Shown in pieces: positions 6,110 to 12,409 of a stretch of DNA of 16,385 nt. Positions within the stretch are counted from its first letter, which is position 1; each line of letters opens with the position of its first letter. The notes below the pieces were generated by a model. It had not been told where the DNA came from and ran no database searches. It was given only the letters and a program-made list of their open reading frames with translations. Source of the stretch: Microcaldota archaeon (GTDB lineage Archaea; Micrarchaeota; Micrarchaeia; Micrarchaeales; Micrarchaeaceae); the NCBI GenBank assembly GCA_028867845.1, contig JAGWFU010000006.1, forward strand, positions 1-16,385. Reading direction: 5' to 3'. The translations under genes were made by a program, and so were the position numbers.

Positions 6110-7210
6110 CTACGGTGAAGATTCCTTCCTGCCTCTCCTCTTCATGCGGGACATGTGGAGCGCGACTATCGACTCAACGTGTTGGGCGAGCAGAACGCCG
6201 ACAATCCTGCCGTTCCTCGATACCGCCGCTGCGCCAACGTTGTAGGTCCTCATCTTCTCTATCGCCTTGTAGAGGTTTGTGCCGTACTCGACCGTGGGGA
6301 TCTCCACCCCGAACTCGCTTATCCTATGGCTTGGCTTGCCCCTCTTGTATATCTGGGCTATCGATCCCTCGGATATCGCCTTCATGGCGATACCTTCCCT
6401 GTAGATGACCGCGTCCGGATGTGACTTCATCACTATCCCGTACAGCTTCTCTATCGTGGTCTCCGGCTTTGCCATTGCGTAGCCGCTGGATATCGCGCTG
6501 TAGACCTTGAGCTCCGATATGTTCTCCCTTATGTATGCAGACCTCAGCTCCTCCTTGGCCCCACTGTATATGAATAGAGCGATGACTATGTCCCAGAGTA
6601 TGATGAACTCCTTGTATGCGAGGGAGTAACCGGTGAGAACGAAGGCGTAGACTATTGTGCCCACTATGAATAACCCCGTTATGGCGTTGCTTACCATCAC
6701 TGCTGCCTTGGTGGCCTGATATGGGTTCCTCTTTTCCTGCAGGTAGCTCCTGAGCGCACGCCCGCCGTCTAGCGGGAACCAAGGCAGTATGTTGAAGATT
6801 CCGAGTAGGAGGTTGAGCACGAAGAGTATCTGGAGGGTGTAGTGGATCAGGCCCGGCGGCATGTATATCGCAGCAAGGCCGAAAGCAGCAGCAAGAAGCA
6901 GGCTTGCTATGGGGCCTACTATGGATATCCTGAACTCCACCTCAGGCGTCACGTTCTCGAAGTCTATGATGGATCCGCCCCCGAACGGGTACAGCACTAT
7001 CTTCTTGACATCGATATTGTTCCTGCGCGCGGTTATGGAGTGGGTAAGCTCGTGCACAAGGACGCATGCGAACAGCAGTATGATTATGACTACAAGGAAC
7101 GGTGCCTGTATCGAGAGCGCCAGCACTACTATGAGCAGCAGTACGAAGGACCAGTGGAGCTGTATCTTTATCCCGTCTATGCTACCTATGTACGGCGATA
7201 TGTCAGGCAT
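6110..7210 (-). CDS. Site-2-protease family (M50) intramembrane metalloprotease with two CBS domains
   Basis: From the ATG at 7210 the protein has 366 residues. The zinc motif HELTH is at 53-57 inside a hydrophobic segment (about 20-52), and the third zinc ligand is D148 in FNILPWFPLDGG (139-150). Further membrane segments lie near 96-117, 122-142, 170-195 and 200-216. The C-terminal 135 residues form two CBS repeats (about 232-290 and 296-352), which commonly sense adenine nucleotides. This is the archaeal/bacterial S2P class with a cytoplasmic CBS tail; such enzymes cleave membrane-bound regulatory proteins, but the substrate is not shown here. The open frame extends 148 codons upstream to 7654, but that part overlaps the divergent phosphoesterase and lacks family features. 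A TATA-like tatttata about 25-30 bases upstream suggests a leaderless transcript. Confidence 0.93.
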   Translation of the reverse strand: MPDISPYIGSIDGIKIQLHWSFVLLLIVVLALSIQAPFLVVIIILLFACVLVHELTHSITARRNNIDVKKIVLYPFGGGSIIDFENVTPEVEFRISIVGPIASLLLAAAFGLAAIYMPPGLIHYTLQILFVLNLLLGIFNILPWFPLDGGRALRSYLQEKRNPYQATKAAVMVSNAITGLFIVGTIVYAFVLTGYSLAYKEFIILWDIVIALFIYSGAKEELRSAYIRENISELKVYSAISSGYAMAKPETTIEKLYGIVMKSHPDAVIYREGIAMKAISEGSIAQIYKRGKPSHRISEFGVEIPTVEYGTNLYKAIEKMRTYNVGAAAVSRNGRIVGVLLAQHVESIVALHMSRMKRRGRKESSP

Positions 7211-7255
7211 TAATATTATAGGTTTGAGATAAGCTATAAATAGTTCGTTGATCCC
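7211..7255. promoter_or_regulatory. Compact divergent promoter between the M50 and phosphoesterase genes
   Basis: Only 45 bases separate the two starts. ctataaatag (7235-7244) is nearly symmetric; on the minus strand it is placed for a leaderless start at 7210. For the plus-strand gene at 7256 the better-spaced element is taatattata (7211-7220). Both assignments rest on spacing alone. Confidence 0.5.
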
Positions 7256-8035
7256 TTGGAGAAAAAGAGGATAAAGTTCGTCTACAGCGAGCCCGCGCTT
7301 GTAGCGGAAGCTGACGGGAAAGAGCACCTTGTAGTGGGCGACCTGCATATAGGCATGGAGAAAGAGCTCTCGGCAAAGGGAATCCACGTTAGCAAGATGG
7401 CGGAGCGGATGTCGAAGAGGATACTTGGCCTCGCTGACGAGTTCGGCACAAAGAGCGTTATAATTTTGGGTGACGTGAAGCACAGCATACTCTACCCGGA
7501 AAAATACGAGGCAAGGGAGATAAAGTCGTTCTTCGAGTCCCTTGGCAAGTTGGAAGTAGTGGTAGTGGCGGGGAACCATGACGCCCACCTCCGTGAAATA
7601 GCGGGATGCGAAGTGAAGGATGAGCTCACTGTCGGAAAGATATCTTTCTCGCATGGCAACAGCAATCCTGAGAGCAATGCGATGAGGTCTGATTACTTAG
7701 TGACAGCGCACAGCCACGCGTGCGTTAGGATGAGAGACAGCCTCGGAACGGTATACGAGCAGAAGGTCTGGCTGGTGTCTGAGCTGAACAAGAGAAAGGC
7801 CTCGGCATCATACGAGGGCTACAACAAGAGCATGAAGATGGTGATGATGCCTGCGTTCAACGACCTGATAATGGGCAGCGCGATAACAAAAGGGCTGAAG
7901 GGGAGCATAAGCCCCATGTTCAGGAGCGGACTCTTCAGCGTCAGGAAGACGGAGGTCTACAACCTCCTCGGTGAGGCCATAGACCTTAAGCTCCTGAAGG
8001 AGGCGAAGCCTACTTCAGGATCGTTATCGGTATGA
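7256..8035 (+). CDS. ICC-like metallophosphoesterase (COG1407 type)
   Basis: This 259-residue calcineurin-like phosphoesterase shows the metal-binding motifs in order: GDLHIG (28-33, D29 and H31), LGDVKH (71-76), AGNHD (105-109), FSHG (131-134) and TAHSHA (150-155). GDVKH and the alanine in place of glycine in the last motif fit the archaeal COG1407 group; bacterial relatives include the ligase-associated PdeM proteins. It probably hydrolyses a phosphodiester or nucleotide, but the substrate is unknown. The start is a TTG at 7256, because no ATG or GTG occurs in frame before the first metal motif; this start is less certain than the rest. Its last 26 bases overlap the convergent rpoK gene. 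Confidence 0.9.
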   Translation: MEKKRIKFVYSEPALVAEADGKEHLVVGDLHIGMEKELSAKGIHVSKMAERMSKRILGLADEFGTKSVIILGDVKHSILYPEKYEAREIKSFFESLGKLEVVVVAGNHDAHLREIAGCEVKDELTVGKISFSHGNSNPESNAMRSDYLVTAHSHACVRMRDSLGTVYEQKVWLVSELNKRKASASYEGYNKSMKMVMMPAFNDLIMGSAITKGLKGSISPMFRSGLFSVRKTEVYNLLGEAIDLKLLKEAKPTSGSLSV

Positions 8036-8189
8036 CTCCCTTGTTGAACTCGAGCTCTGCGAGGTCGAGGGGGTTCACCATCTTCTCCGGAACCTTTACC
8101 AGAGGAGGCGCGCCGTAAGCGAGCTGCAGCGCCCTTGCGCCGATTATCCTTGCCTTTTCGAATCTAGTGTATGTTTGTGTTGCTGCCAT
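8010..8189 (-). CDS. rpoK: DNA-directed RNA polymerase subunit K (Rpo6)
   Basis: This is a 59-residue protein from ATG 8189 to TAG 8010. The sequence TRFEKARIIGARALQLAYGA (8-27), followed by PP and ending in ELEFNKGVIPITILK, is the conserved core of archaeal RpoK / eukaryotic Rpb6 / bacterial omega, which clamps the largest subunit during RNA polymerase assembly. Archaeal Rpo6 is commonly 55-90 residues, so it looks complete. It starts 10 bases after the stop of the geranylgeranyl reductase gene, suggesting one transcript, and its 3' end overlaps the convergent phosphoesterase gene by 26 bases. The overlap could let the two transcripts form antisense pairs. Placement beside a lipid gene rather than ribosomal protein genes is unusual. 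Confidence 0.96.
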   Translation of the reverse strand: MAATQTYTRFEKARIIGARALQLAYGAPPLVKVPEKMVNPLDLAELEFNKGVIPITILK

Positions 8190-8199
8190 GCGTATCGCC

Positions 8200-9639
8200 T
8201 TACAGGGGGTTCGGCGGGTACTTGGCCTTGGCCTCGTGCACCGTCTCCTCCACCTTCCTCCTCCACTCCACGAATCCCTCCGTGGACTTGGGGAACCTCT
8301 CGTACAGCTCGTTGAGCTCCTTCATCTTCTTCACTACGTATACGAGGTTTGAGAAGGCGTTTATGTTCTGTGCGCCCTGGAGTATCAGCTTGAACTTCGT
8401 TGCGAGCTTCAGCTCCGGAATCCTTCCGTAGCTCAGGTCGTTGGCCTCATCGGCTGTGAGGAACATCTTCATCCCGTAGTTGATGAGGTCGTTGTTCAGC
8501 GACTGCAGATAGACCCTGAATATCTCGAGCCCTGCCGTCTTCTTCCCGTAGCTCTGGTTGAACTGAAGGTTGTAGTCCCATAGGCCGTTTATGCTGACAT
8601 CGCCCGCCTGTATCGACTTCACGGCGCCTTCGCCTGCGAGTATTCCAGCGACCAGAGCCGGGCCTATGCCTCCCGCGCTTATCGGGTTGGGCATCGCCAT
8701 GCTGTCTCCGGCGCCCATGTATCCGTTGAACACCAGGCTCTCGAGCTGTCTCCTCACGGCGACAGACCAGTATCCCTTGCCGTTGTTGTCCTGCGGGTCG
8801 AGCTTCAGGTTCTTCAGAACCGGTATGCTCTTAACGTAATCGTCCATCAGCGAGTGTAGGTTGTCCTTCCTGCCCAGCCTCTGGTTGTGCAGGTCAAGGC
8901 TCCTCTTCTGCACGCCTATTCCTATGTTGATCCTGTTCTTGCTCTTCGGGAAGACCCAGCCGTATCCCCCTGGGGATATGTCCTGGTTGAGGTGTATGAG
9001 AGCGTTCTTTGCGTCGTAATAGTTTATGTCCTCGTGGTCAAGATCGAAGTAGTATATGTACCTCCCGGTGGACTCGACGTCGTTTATGTCCACCTCCTTG
9101 TCCACGTATGGGTTCTCGGGCAGCTTCCTCCTCAAGGAGGTCGCTATCCCCAGAGCGTCAATAGTTATCTTAGCCTTGTACTCCTTGTGCCTCTTCTCTG
9201 CGTCCTTTCCGAATATTCCCGTGACGAAGTTGTTCTCGATTATCGGCGACTCGACCTCGAACTCGGAGACATAGTGCGCGCCGTTCTTTATCGCCATCTC
9301 TAGCAGCTTTGCCTCGAACTTCGGCCTGTCGAGGGTGTAGCCCTCTCCGTCGAACCTGTACTTGTGCTGCATGTTGGGGGATATGGCCACCACGCCGTCG
9401 ACCTTGAGGTCGAGCTCTGGATGGGCGAACTTCATGCCCAGCTTCTCGTGTATGAGCTTCAGGTGGTCGTTCGCTACCGCGTCTCCGCACACCCAGCCCC
9501 AGTTGGTCTTCTTGCCCACGACCTCGGGCTTGTTCCTGTCGAGCAGGAGCACGTTCAGGCCGGACTTCGCCGCCACTGCGGCAGCTAGGGATCCGGACAG
9601 TCCTGCGCCTGCCACTATAACATCATATTTTTCCTCCAT
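8200..9639 (-). CDS. Geranylgeranyl reductase family flavoprotein (archaeal lipid saturation)
   Basis: This is a 479-residue FAD-dependent oxidoreductase. The N-terminal dinucleotide motif GAGLSGS is at 11-17 after YDVIVA, followed by an acidic LLLDRN strand end. The family-typical GGYGWVFPKSKNRINIGIGV and the FAD site MGAGDSMAMPNPISAGGIGP are both present. Members reduce the double bonds of geranylgeranyl chains, chiefly of digeranylgeranylglycerophospholipids in archaea; plant relatives act on chlorophyll and tocopherol precursors. The enzyme works at the membrane surface. An in-frame GTG three codons earlier (9648) is possible, but ATG 9639 is preferred: a TATA-like gatatag about 25 bases upstream would give a leaderless transcript. 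The exact lipid substrate is inferred from the family. Confidence 0.93.
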   Translation of the reverse strand: MEEKYDVIVAGAGLSGSLAAAVAAKSGLNVLLLDRNKPEVVGKKTNWGWVCGDAVANDHLKLIHEKLGMKFAHPELDLKVDGVVAISPNMQHKYRFDGEGYTLDRPKFEAKLLEMAIKNGAHYVSEFEVESPIIENNFVTGIFGKDAEKRHKEYKAKITIDALGIATSLRRKLPENPYVDKEVDINDVESTGRYIYYFDLDHEDINYYDAKNALIHLNQDISPGGYGWVFPKSKNRINIGIGVQKRSLDLHNQRLGRKDNLHSLMDDYVKSIPVLKNLKLDPQDNNGKGYWSVAVRRQLESLVFNGYMGAGDSMAMPNPISAGGIGPALVAGILAGEGAVKSIQAGDVSINGLWDYNLQFNQSYGKKTAGLEIFRVYLQSLNNDLINYGMKMFLTADEANDLSYGRIPELKLATKFKLILQGAQNINAFSNLVYVVKKMKELNELYERFPKSTEGFVEWRRKVEETVHEAKAKYPPNPL

Positions 9640-9656
9640 CAAAAACACTCGGATAA

Positions 9657-9686
9657 GGATATAGCAATCGGAATTGCTGGCTATAT
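9657..9686 (-). promoter_or_regulatory. Promoter and operator-like inverted repeat of the geranylgeranyl reductase gene
   Basis: agcaat (9663-9668) and attgct (9673-9678) form a perfect 6-base inverted repeat with a 4-base spacer. Outer arms atatag (9659-9664) and ctatat (9681-9686) extend it, with a 2-base offset. The inner atatag is placed as a TATA box for a leaderless start at 9639. A regulator site is plausible but unproven. Confidence 0.45.
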
Positions 9687-9747
9687 TATTGCGTTACAGC
9701 CCTTTTTAAAATTATGCCTTGGGGGCGTATAAGGGCGTAAATTTATG

Positions 9748-10374
9748 TCATCTGTGGGTGGGATGCTCGAACCTGTGTATGTGGCCCGTCCTCTCGAGCA
9801 GCCTCACAAGCTCGTTGCTGTCCAGCAGGAGCACGAGCCTCATCTGCATGTCCGGGACGCCCTTGTTGATTATCCTGTTGGACAGCTCGTAGGTCCTGTT
9901 TATGCCGCTGGCGAGGATAAGCGTGTCTGCGGTGACGCCGTTTTCTGAGGCCCTGGCGTGGATCTCCTTGGCCTCGGACATCTGAGTGGCGTGCCTGTCG
10001 AGAATCCCCTTGCCGAAGGCATCGTCCAGAGGCACCTGCCTGAGGGTGTACCCAAACTCCCTGGCGTAGGGCTCGAGAAGGGCCACCACCTGCTTCTCTA
10101 GGTTGGCCCTCAGCCTCTCCTGGTGCTTCTCTGCCAGGCCGCTGTTGTGGATCATCCTGTGGACGTTAAGCATGTCCCTGGCCAGCCCCATGTTGGCCAC
10201 CGAGACGAAGGGATTGGGCGCGCCTGCAGGGTGCTTCTCTTTGAGCTTGATGGCCTTGGCAGTCAGCAGGGCGCCCTCGGTCGCGATCAGCATGCTGGAT
10301 ATGCTGGCCCGTATCTCGCTGTGTCTCCTCCTGGTCTCGGCGTCTACTCCCAGCAGGCCGAATATTTCGGACAC
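9748..10374 (-). CDS. Hypothetical protein, 208 residues, mostly helical
   Basis: I do not recognise a family. The protein is soluble, without a signal peptide or membrane segment. Residues 1-110 look helical and charged (for example SISSMLIATEGALLTAKAIK, 25-44). The middle holds EFGYTLRQVPLDDAFGKGI (105-123). From about 148 there is an alternating beta/alpha pattern with ADTLILASGINRTYELSN and MRLVLLLDSNELVRLL, which could be a small nucleotide-binding or Rossmann-like half, but no definite motif is seen. The start is a GTG at 10374; an ATG two bases upstream is out of frame. A TATA element inside the palindrome at 10394-10405 is centred about 25 bases upstream, consistent with a leaderless message. 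Codon use looks like its neighbours. Confidence 0.75.
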   Translation of the reverse strand: MSEIFGLLGVDAETRRRHSEIRASISSMLIATEGALLTAKAIKLKEKHPAGAPNPFVSVANMGLARDMLNVHRMIHNSGLAEKHQERLRANLEKQVVALLEPYAREFGYTLRQVPLDDAFGKGILDRHATQMSEAKEIHARASENGVTADTLILASGINRTYELSNRIINKGVPDMQMRLVLLLDSNELVRLLERTGHIHRFEHPTHR

Positions 10375-10393
10375 ATAAGTCTAGCGCGATTGC

Positions 10394-10405
10394 CGCTTAT
10401 AAGCG
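10394..10405 (-). promoter_or_regulatory. Palindromic TATA element upstream of the 208-residue protein
   Basis: cgcttataagcg is a perfect 12-base palindrome containing ttataa, centred about 25 bases before the GTG at 10374. It fits a TATA box and could equally be bound by a dimeric regulator. Confidence 0.5.
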
Positions 10406-10429
10406 TTCTGTGCAGTTTGGCTATCGACG

Positions 10430-10789
10430 TCACGCTTTCTCTAGCCTTACCCTAGCTATCCCGAGCCTGTCGTATACGCTGTCGGAACTTATTATCTCCT
10501 TGCCTGCGTGCGCGGCGTGGAATGCGTCGAAAACATTTACTTTGTTCTCTTTTATGAAATACGCTGCTTTCAGGTAGGTGGTGTCGTTTGTCTTAGTGAT
10601 TGCCATCACGTCGGCAACGACCTGGACAGGGTCAAGGCCATACTTATGGGACAGCAGCATGAGTTCCACCATTGTTGCCTCGGAGGTGTGTATGCTGCCC
10701 TTGTATGCGTTGAATATCCTTGTCGCGCCTGCCTTGAGCCAATCGCTGTTCTTGAGCATGGCTAGGAAGAAGTCGGTATCGGCGTACAT
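10430..10789 (-). CDS. vapC: VapC-type PIN-domain RNase toxin
   Basis: This 119-residue PIN domain has the acidic active-site set: D4 in MYADTDFF, E42 in TSEATMVELM, D88 in NVFDAFHAA, and D103/D107 in IISSDSVYDRLG. PIN toxins are Mg/Mn-dependent RNases; characterised VapC proteins cut tRNA or rRNA. The ATG shares its A with the TGA stop of the upstream vapB gene (TGATG), so translation is probably coupled and toxin is made only with antitoxin. Length and motif spacing are normal, so the toxin looks intact. The target RNA cannot be read from the sequence, although a tRNA-Leu gene lies 110 bases upstream of vapB. Confidence 0.93.
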   Translation of the reverse strand: MYADTDFFLAMLKNSDWLKAGATRIFNAYKGSIHTSEATMVELMLLSHKYGLDPVQVVADVMAITKTNDTTYLKAAYFIKENKVNVFDAFHAAHAGKEIISSDSVYDRLGIARVRLEKA

Positions 10790-11022
10790 CAGGCCACCTT
10801 TTTCGCTTCGGCAGATATCTCCTTTCTGAACTGCCTTATGGACTTGGCTGGTAATTTACTGCCCAGCTTAGCTAGGTCTTCTATCGGATTGGCCGGTATG
10901 GGAACCAGCCTTATCTCGTCGCCCATCTTGACAATGAAGAATTTGCTGCCCGCCTTTTCCTTGAATCTTTTAGGCAGGTATATCCTCCTTTGCCTATCGA
11001 CTACGACGGTCGCTCTCTCCAT
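10789..11022 (-). CDS. vapB: VapB antitoxin, AbrB/SpoVT type
   Basis: This 77-residue protein starts MERATVVVDRQRRIYLPKRF, the swapped-hairpin AbrB/MazE DNA-binding fold, followed by GDEIRLVPIP and a charged C-terminal tail (about 46-77) that would wrap the PIN toxin. The start at 11022 is chosen because the fold begins right there; the open frame extends 27 codons further but runs through the promoter. A TATA-like tttaaatattt is centred about 25 bases upstream, giving a leaderless transcript. It is expected to repress its own operon with VapC by binding the inverted repeat at 11038-11080. Confidence 0.9.
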   Translation of the reverse strand: MERATVVVDRQRRIYLPKRFKEKAGSKFFIVKMGDEIRLVPIPANPIEDLAKLGSKLPAKSIRQFRKEISAEAKKVA

Positions 11023-11037
11023 AAATACATAGTGAAT

Positions 11038-11080
11038 GGTAAAATATTTAAATCTTTCCATTTTTATAATGTTTTTACCA
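11038..11080 (-). promoter_or_regulatory. vapBC promoter with 8-base inverted repeat operator
   Basis: tggtaaaa (11038-11045) and ttttacca (11073-11080) are perfect inverted copies spaced 27 bases apart. The TATA-like tttaaatatttt and a purine-rich ggaaag upstream of it lie between or next to them. Long-spaced arms around a promoter are what cooperative binding of an AbrB-type antitoxin dimer pair would need; this is an inference. Confidence 0.55.
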
Positions 11081-11132
11081 AATACCGGCCAGGGATTGTG
11101 CATGAAAGTTTACACTAAAGGCTTCAAGCATG

Positions 11133-11238
11133 TGCAGGGGGAGAGATTTGAACTCTCGAAGGTGCTAGACCACAGGATCTTAAGTCCTGCGCATTTTTCC
11201 GTGGCGTACCTTGCCAGACCAGACTCTGCAACCCCTGC
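11133..11238 (-). tRNA. tRNA-Leu(UAA): tRNA-Leu(UAA) with a ~21-base intron in the D-loop
   Basis: Read on the minus strand: acceptor gcagggg (11238-11232) pairs with cccctgc (11140-11134). The anticodon stem cagga/tcctg encloses cttaaga, giving anticodon UAA at 11182-11180. A long class II variable arm (ggt..acc) follows, then T arm gagag-ttcaaat-ctctc and discriminator A at 11133; CCA is not encoded. The D stem gca/tgc encloses about 20 extra bases. tggc/gcca inside them forms an inner helix, and tctg/cgga can form the 4-pair central helix with 3-base bulges, i.e. a bulge-helix-bulge. Cutting there removes 11217-11197 (21 bases) and leaves an 85-base tRNA, the normal size for tRNA-Leu. No intron interrupts the usual 37/38 site. 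Confidence 0.9.
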
Positions 11239-11973
11239 TTAAGCGTACATCGACGGGCCCTCGTCTATGGCCTTCTTGTATGTCTCGTGGGTCTCGGCGT
11301 GGCGCTTCATCAGCTCCTTCAGCTTGGCCTCCACCACCTTGGCCTCCTTCTCCAGCTCGTCGGTGTCTATGTTGAGTCCCAGCAGCTTGTTTAGCGCCTC
11401 GATGGCCACCTTGGCGTACTTGGGGTTGGCCACGCTCTGCTCTATGGGCACCATTATGCTGGTGTCCGGGAACGCCGCTATAGTGGCCCTCTTCAGCAGC
11501 AGCGCGCTTATGCCCGTCACCACGCCCTCCTTGACGGGCTTGAGTCCCACCTTCTGGGCGGCCTTCAGCGCGCCGTCGTTGGATGCTATCGTCATGGCCC
11601 CTGTCATCGTGTCCCCGAGCATGGGTATGCCGCTTATCGAGAATATGCCCCCTATCTTGTTCTGCGTTATGAAGCTGTAAACCGCGTCGGTCATGCCGTA
11701 GACCAGCTCGAGGGGTATTGCGAACTCCGCGAATATCGTGACTATCCTGTACTTCTGGCTCACGTACACCCTGATGGGAGGCATGGGCTTTGTGTCGTGT
11801 ATCGAGATGAGAGGCGGGAAGTCGGCGCTCTCCATGTAGCCTATGTACTCGAGCTGCATCTTGTCTATTATGTAGCTTATTGCCATGGGGCCAACCAGGC
11901 CTATGCCCGGGAATCCCTCTATGAACGTGTACTTGGAGAGGTCTACCTTCTTGAACAGCTTTATCTCAATCAT
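11239..11973 (-). CDS. PAC2-family protein (archaeal proteasome-assembly-chaperone-like)
   Basis: This is a 244-residue protein from ATG 11973. The N-terminal TFIEGFPGIGLVGPMAISYI (16-35) is the hallmark of the PAC2 family (COG2047). Later come FPPLISIHDTKPMPPIRVYV and an ATP-grasp-unrelated Rossmann-like core with GIFSISGIPM. The C-terminal 50 residues form a charged helix (ELEKEAKVVEAKLKELMKRH). Archaeal homologues such as PbaA and PbaB relate to eukaryotic PAC1/PAC2 chaperones, but PbaA does not always act on the proteasome, so the function is tentative. An upstream frame of ten extra codons (to 12003) was rejected, since catttttaaacc about 35 bases upstream of 11973 is a reasonable TATA box. 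The TAA stop (11241-11239) touches the first base of the tRNA-Leu. Confidence 0.92.
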   Translation of the reverse strand: MIEIKLFKKVDLSKYTFIEGFPGIGLVGPMAISYIIDKMQLEYIGYMESADFPPLISIHDTKPMPPIRVYVSQKYRIVTIFAEFAIPLELVYGMTDAVYSFITQNKIGGIFSISGIPMLGDTMTGAMTIASNDGALKAAQKVGLKPVKEGVVTGISALLLKRATIAAFPDTSIMVPIEQSVANPKYAKVAIEALNKLLGLNIDTDELEKEAKVVEAKLKELMKRHAETHETYKKAIDEGPSMYA

Positions 11974-12003
11974 GAAACCATCGCTGATAGTTATTGCCAA
12001 CAA

Positions 12004-12149
12004 AGGTTTAAAAATGGTTTATGCAGCGCTCCTCCGAGGGAAGAGGTGCTTCGCCGGGCCGAAAGTGTCGTCGTAGGCGATGTACGTCTCTGACGGTAAA
12101 CCGACGATAGATATTTAAAGATATTGAGTTATGTATAATTGGTGAGACC
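12004..12149. promoter_or_regulatory. Divergent promoter region with a GC-rich block of unknown nature
   Basis: Two TATA-like sites flank a GC-rich stretch at about 12022-12100: tttaaa near 12006-12011 for the PAC2 gene, and atatttaaag (12111-12120) preceded by cgatag for the plus-strand gene at 12150. The GC-rich block has no start-codon-bearing gene that I trust on either strand. Read on the minus strand it contains an open stretch ending in a TAA at 12019-12021, but without ATG, GTG or TTG. It could be a leader of the PAC2 message or a small RNA. Confidence 0.4.
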
Positions 12150-12374
12150 ATGGCAGAAAGAATCGGAAGCGAGAAGTTATCCAGAGAAGACGGCTACCTA
12201 TATTTCTTAGGTAAGGACGGCTACGTCTGGAGGACGCCAATGAAGACGAACTCGAGGGGCAGGAAGGGAAAGATGGGCTCCGAGAAGATCAAGAGGGAGA
12301 AGGGATTCCTCTACTTCATCGACAAGTCCGGATATGTGGCAAGGGCCAAGATGAACAGGAAGGGAAGGAGATAA
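12150..12374 (+). CDS. Small basic protein made of two 37-residue repeats
   Basis: The 74-residue protein is an internal duplication with a period of 37. Residues 6-33 and 43-70 share 16 of 28 identical positions, including GSEK, R-E, G, LYF, K, GYV and R-M. Each unit reads roughly GSEK-x2-RE-x-G-x-LYF-x2-K-x-GYV. It is rich in lysine and arginine, lacks cysteine and is probably cytoplasmic; nucleic-acid binding is possible from the charge but not shown. I do not know a named function. The start is strong: a GGTGA (12141-12145) lies four bases before the ATG and a TATA box sits at 12111-12120. A pyrimidine-rich run follows directly after the stop, so the gene looks like a stand-alone, well-expressed unit. 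Confidence 0.88.
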   Translation: MAERIGSEKLSREDGYLYFLGKDGYVWRTPMKTNSRGRKGKMGSEKIKREKGFLYFIDKSGYVARAKMNRKGRR

Positions 12375-12376
12375 TC

Positions 12377-12409
12377 CTCCCCCTTCTTTTTTCTTTTTCT
12401 TTAATTTCT
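12377..12409 (+). terminator. T-rich transcription terminator after the repeat protein gene
   Basis: Directly after the TAA the plus strand runs cctcccccttctttttt-ctttttctttaatttct. Archaeal RNA polymerase stops at such T tracts without needing a hairpin. No stem is visible. Confidence 0.7.

Noticed and set aside
7211..7654. 148-codon N-terminal extension of the M50 protease frame
   Set aside because: It overlaps the divergent phosphoesterase gene and its promoter; the protease starts naturally at 7210.
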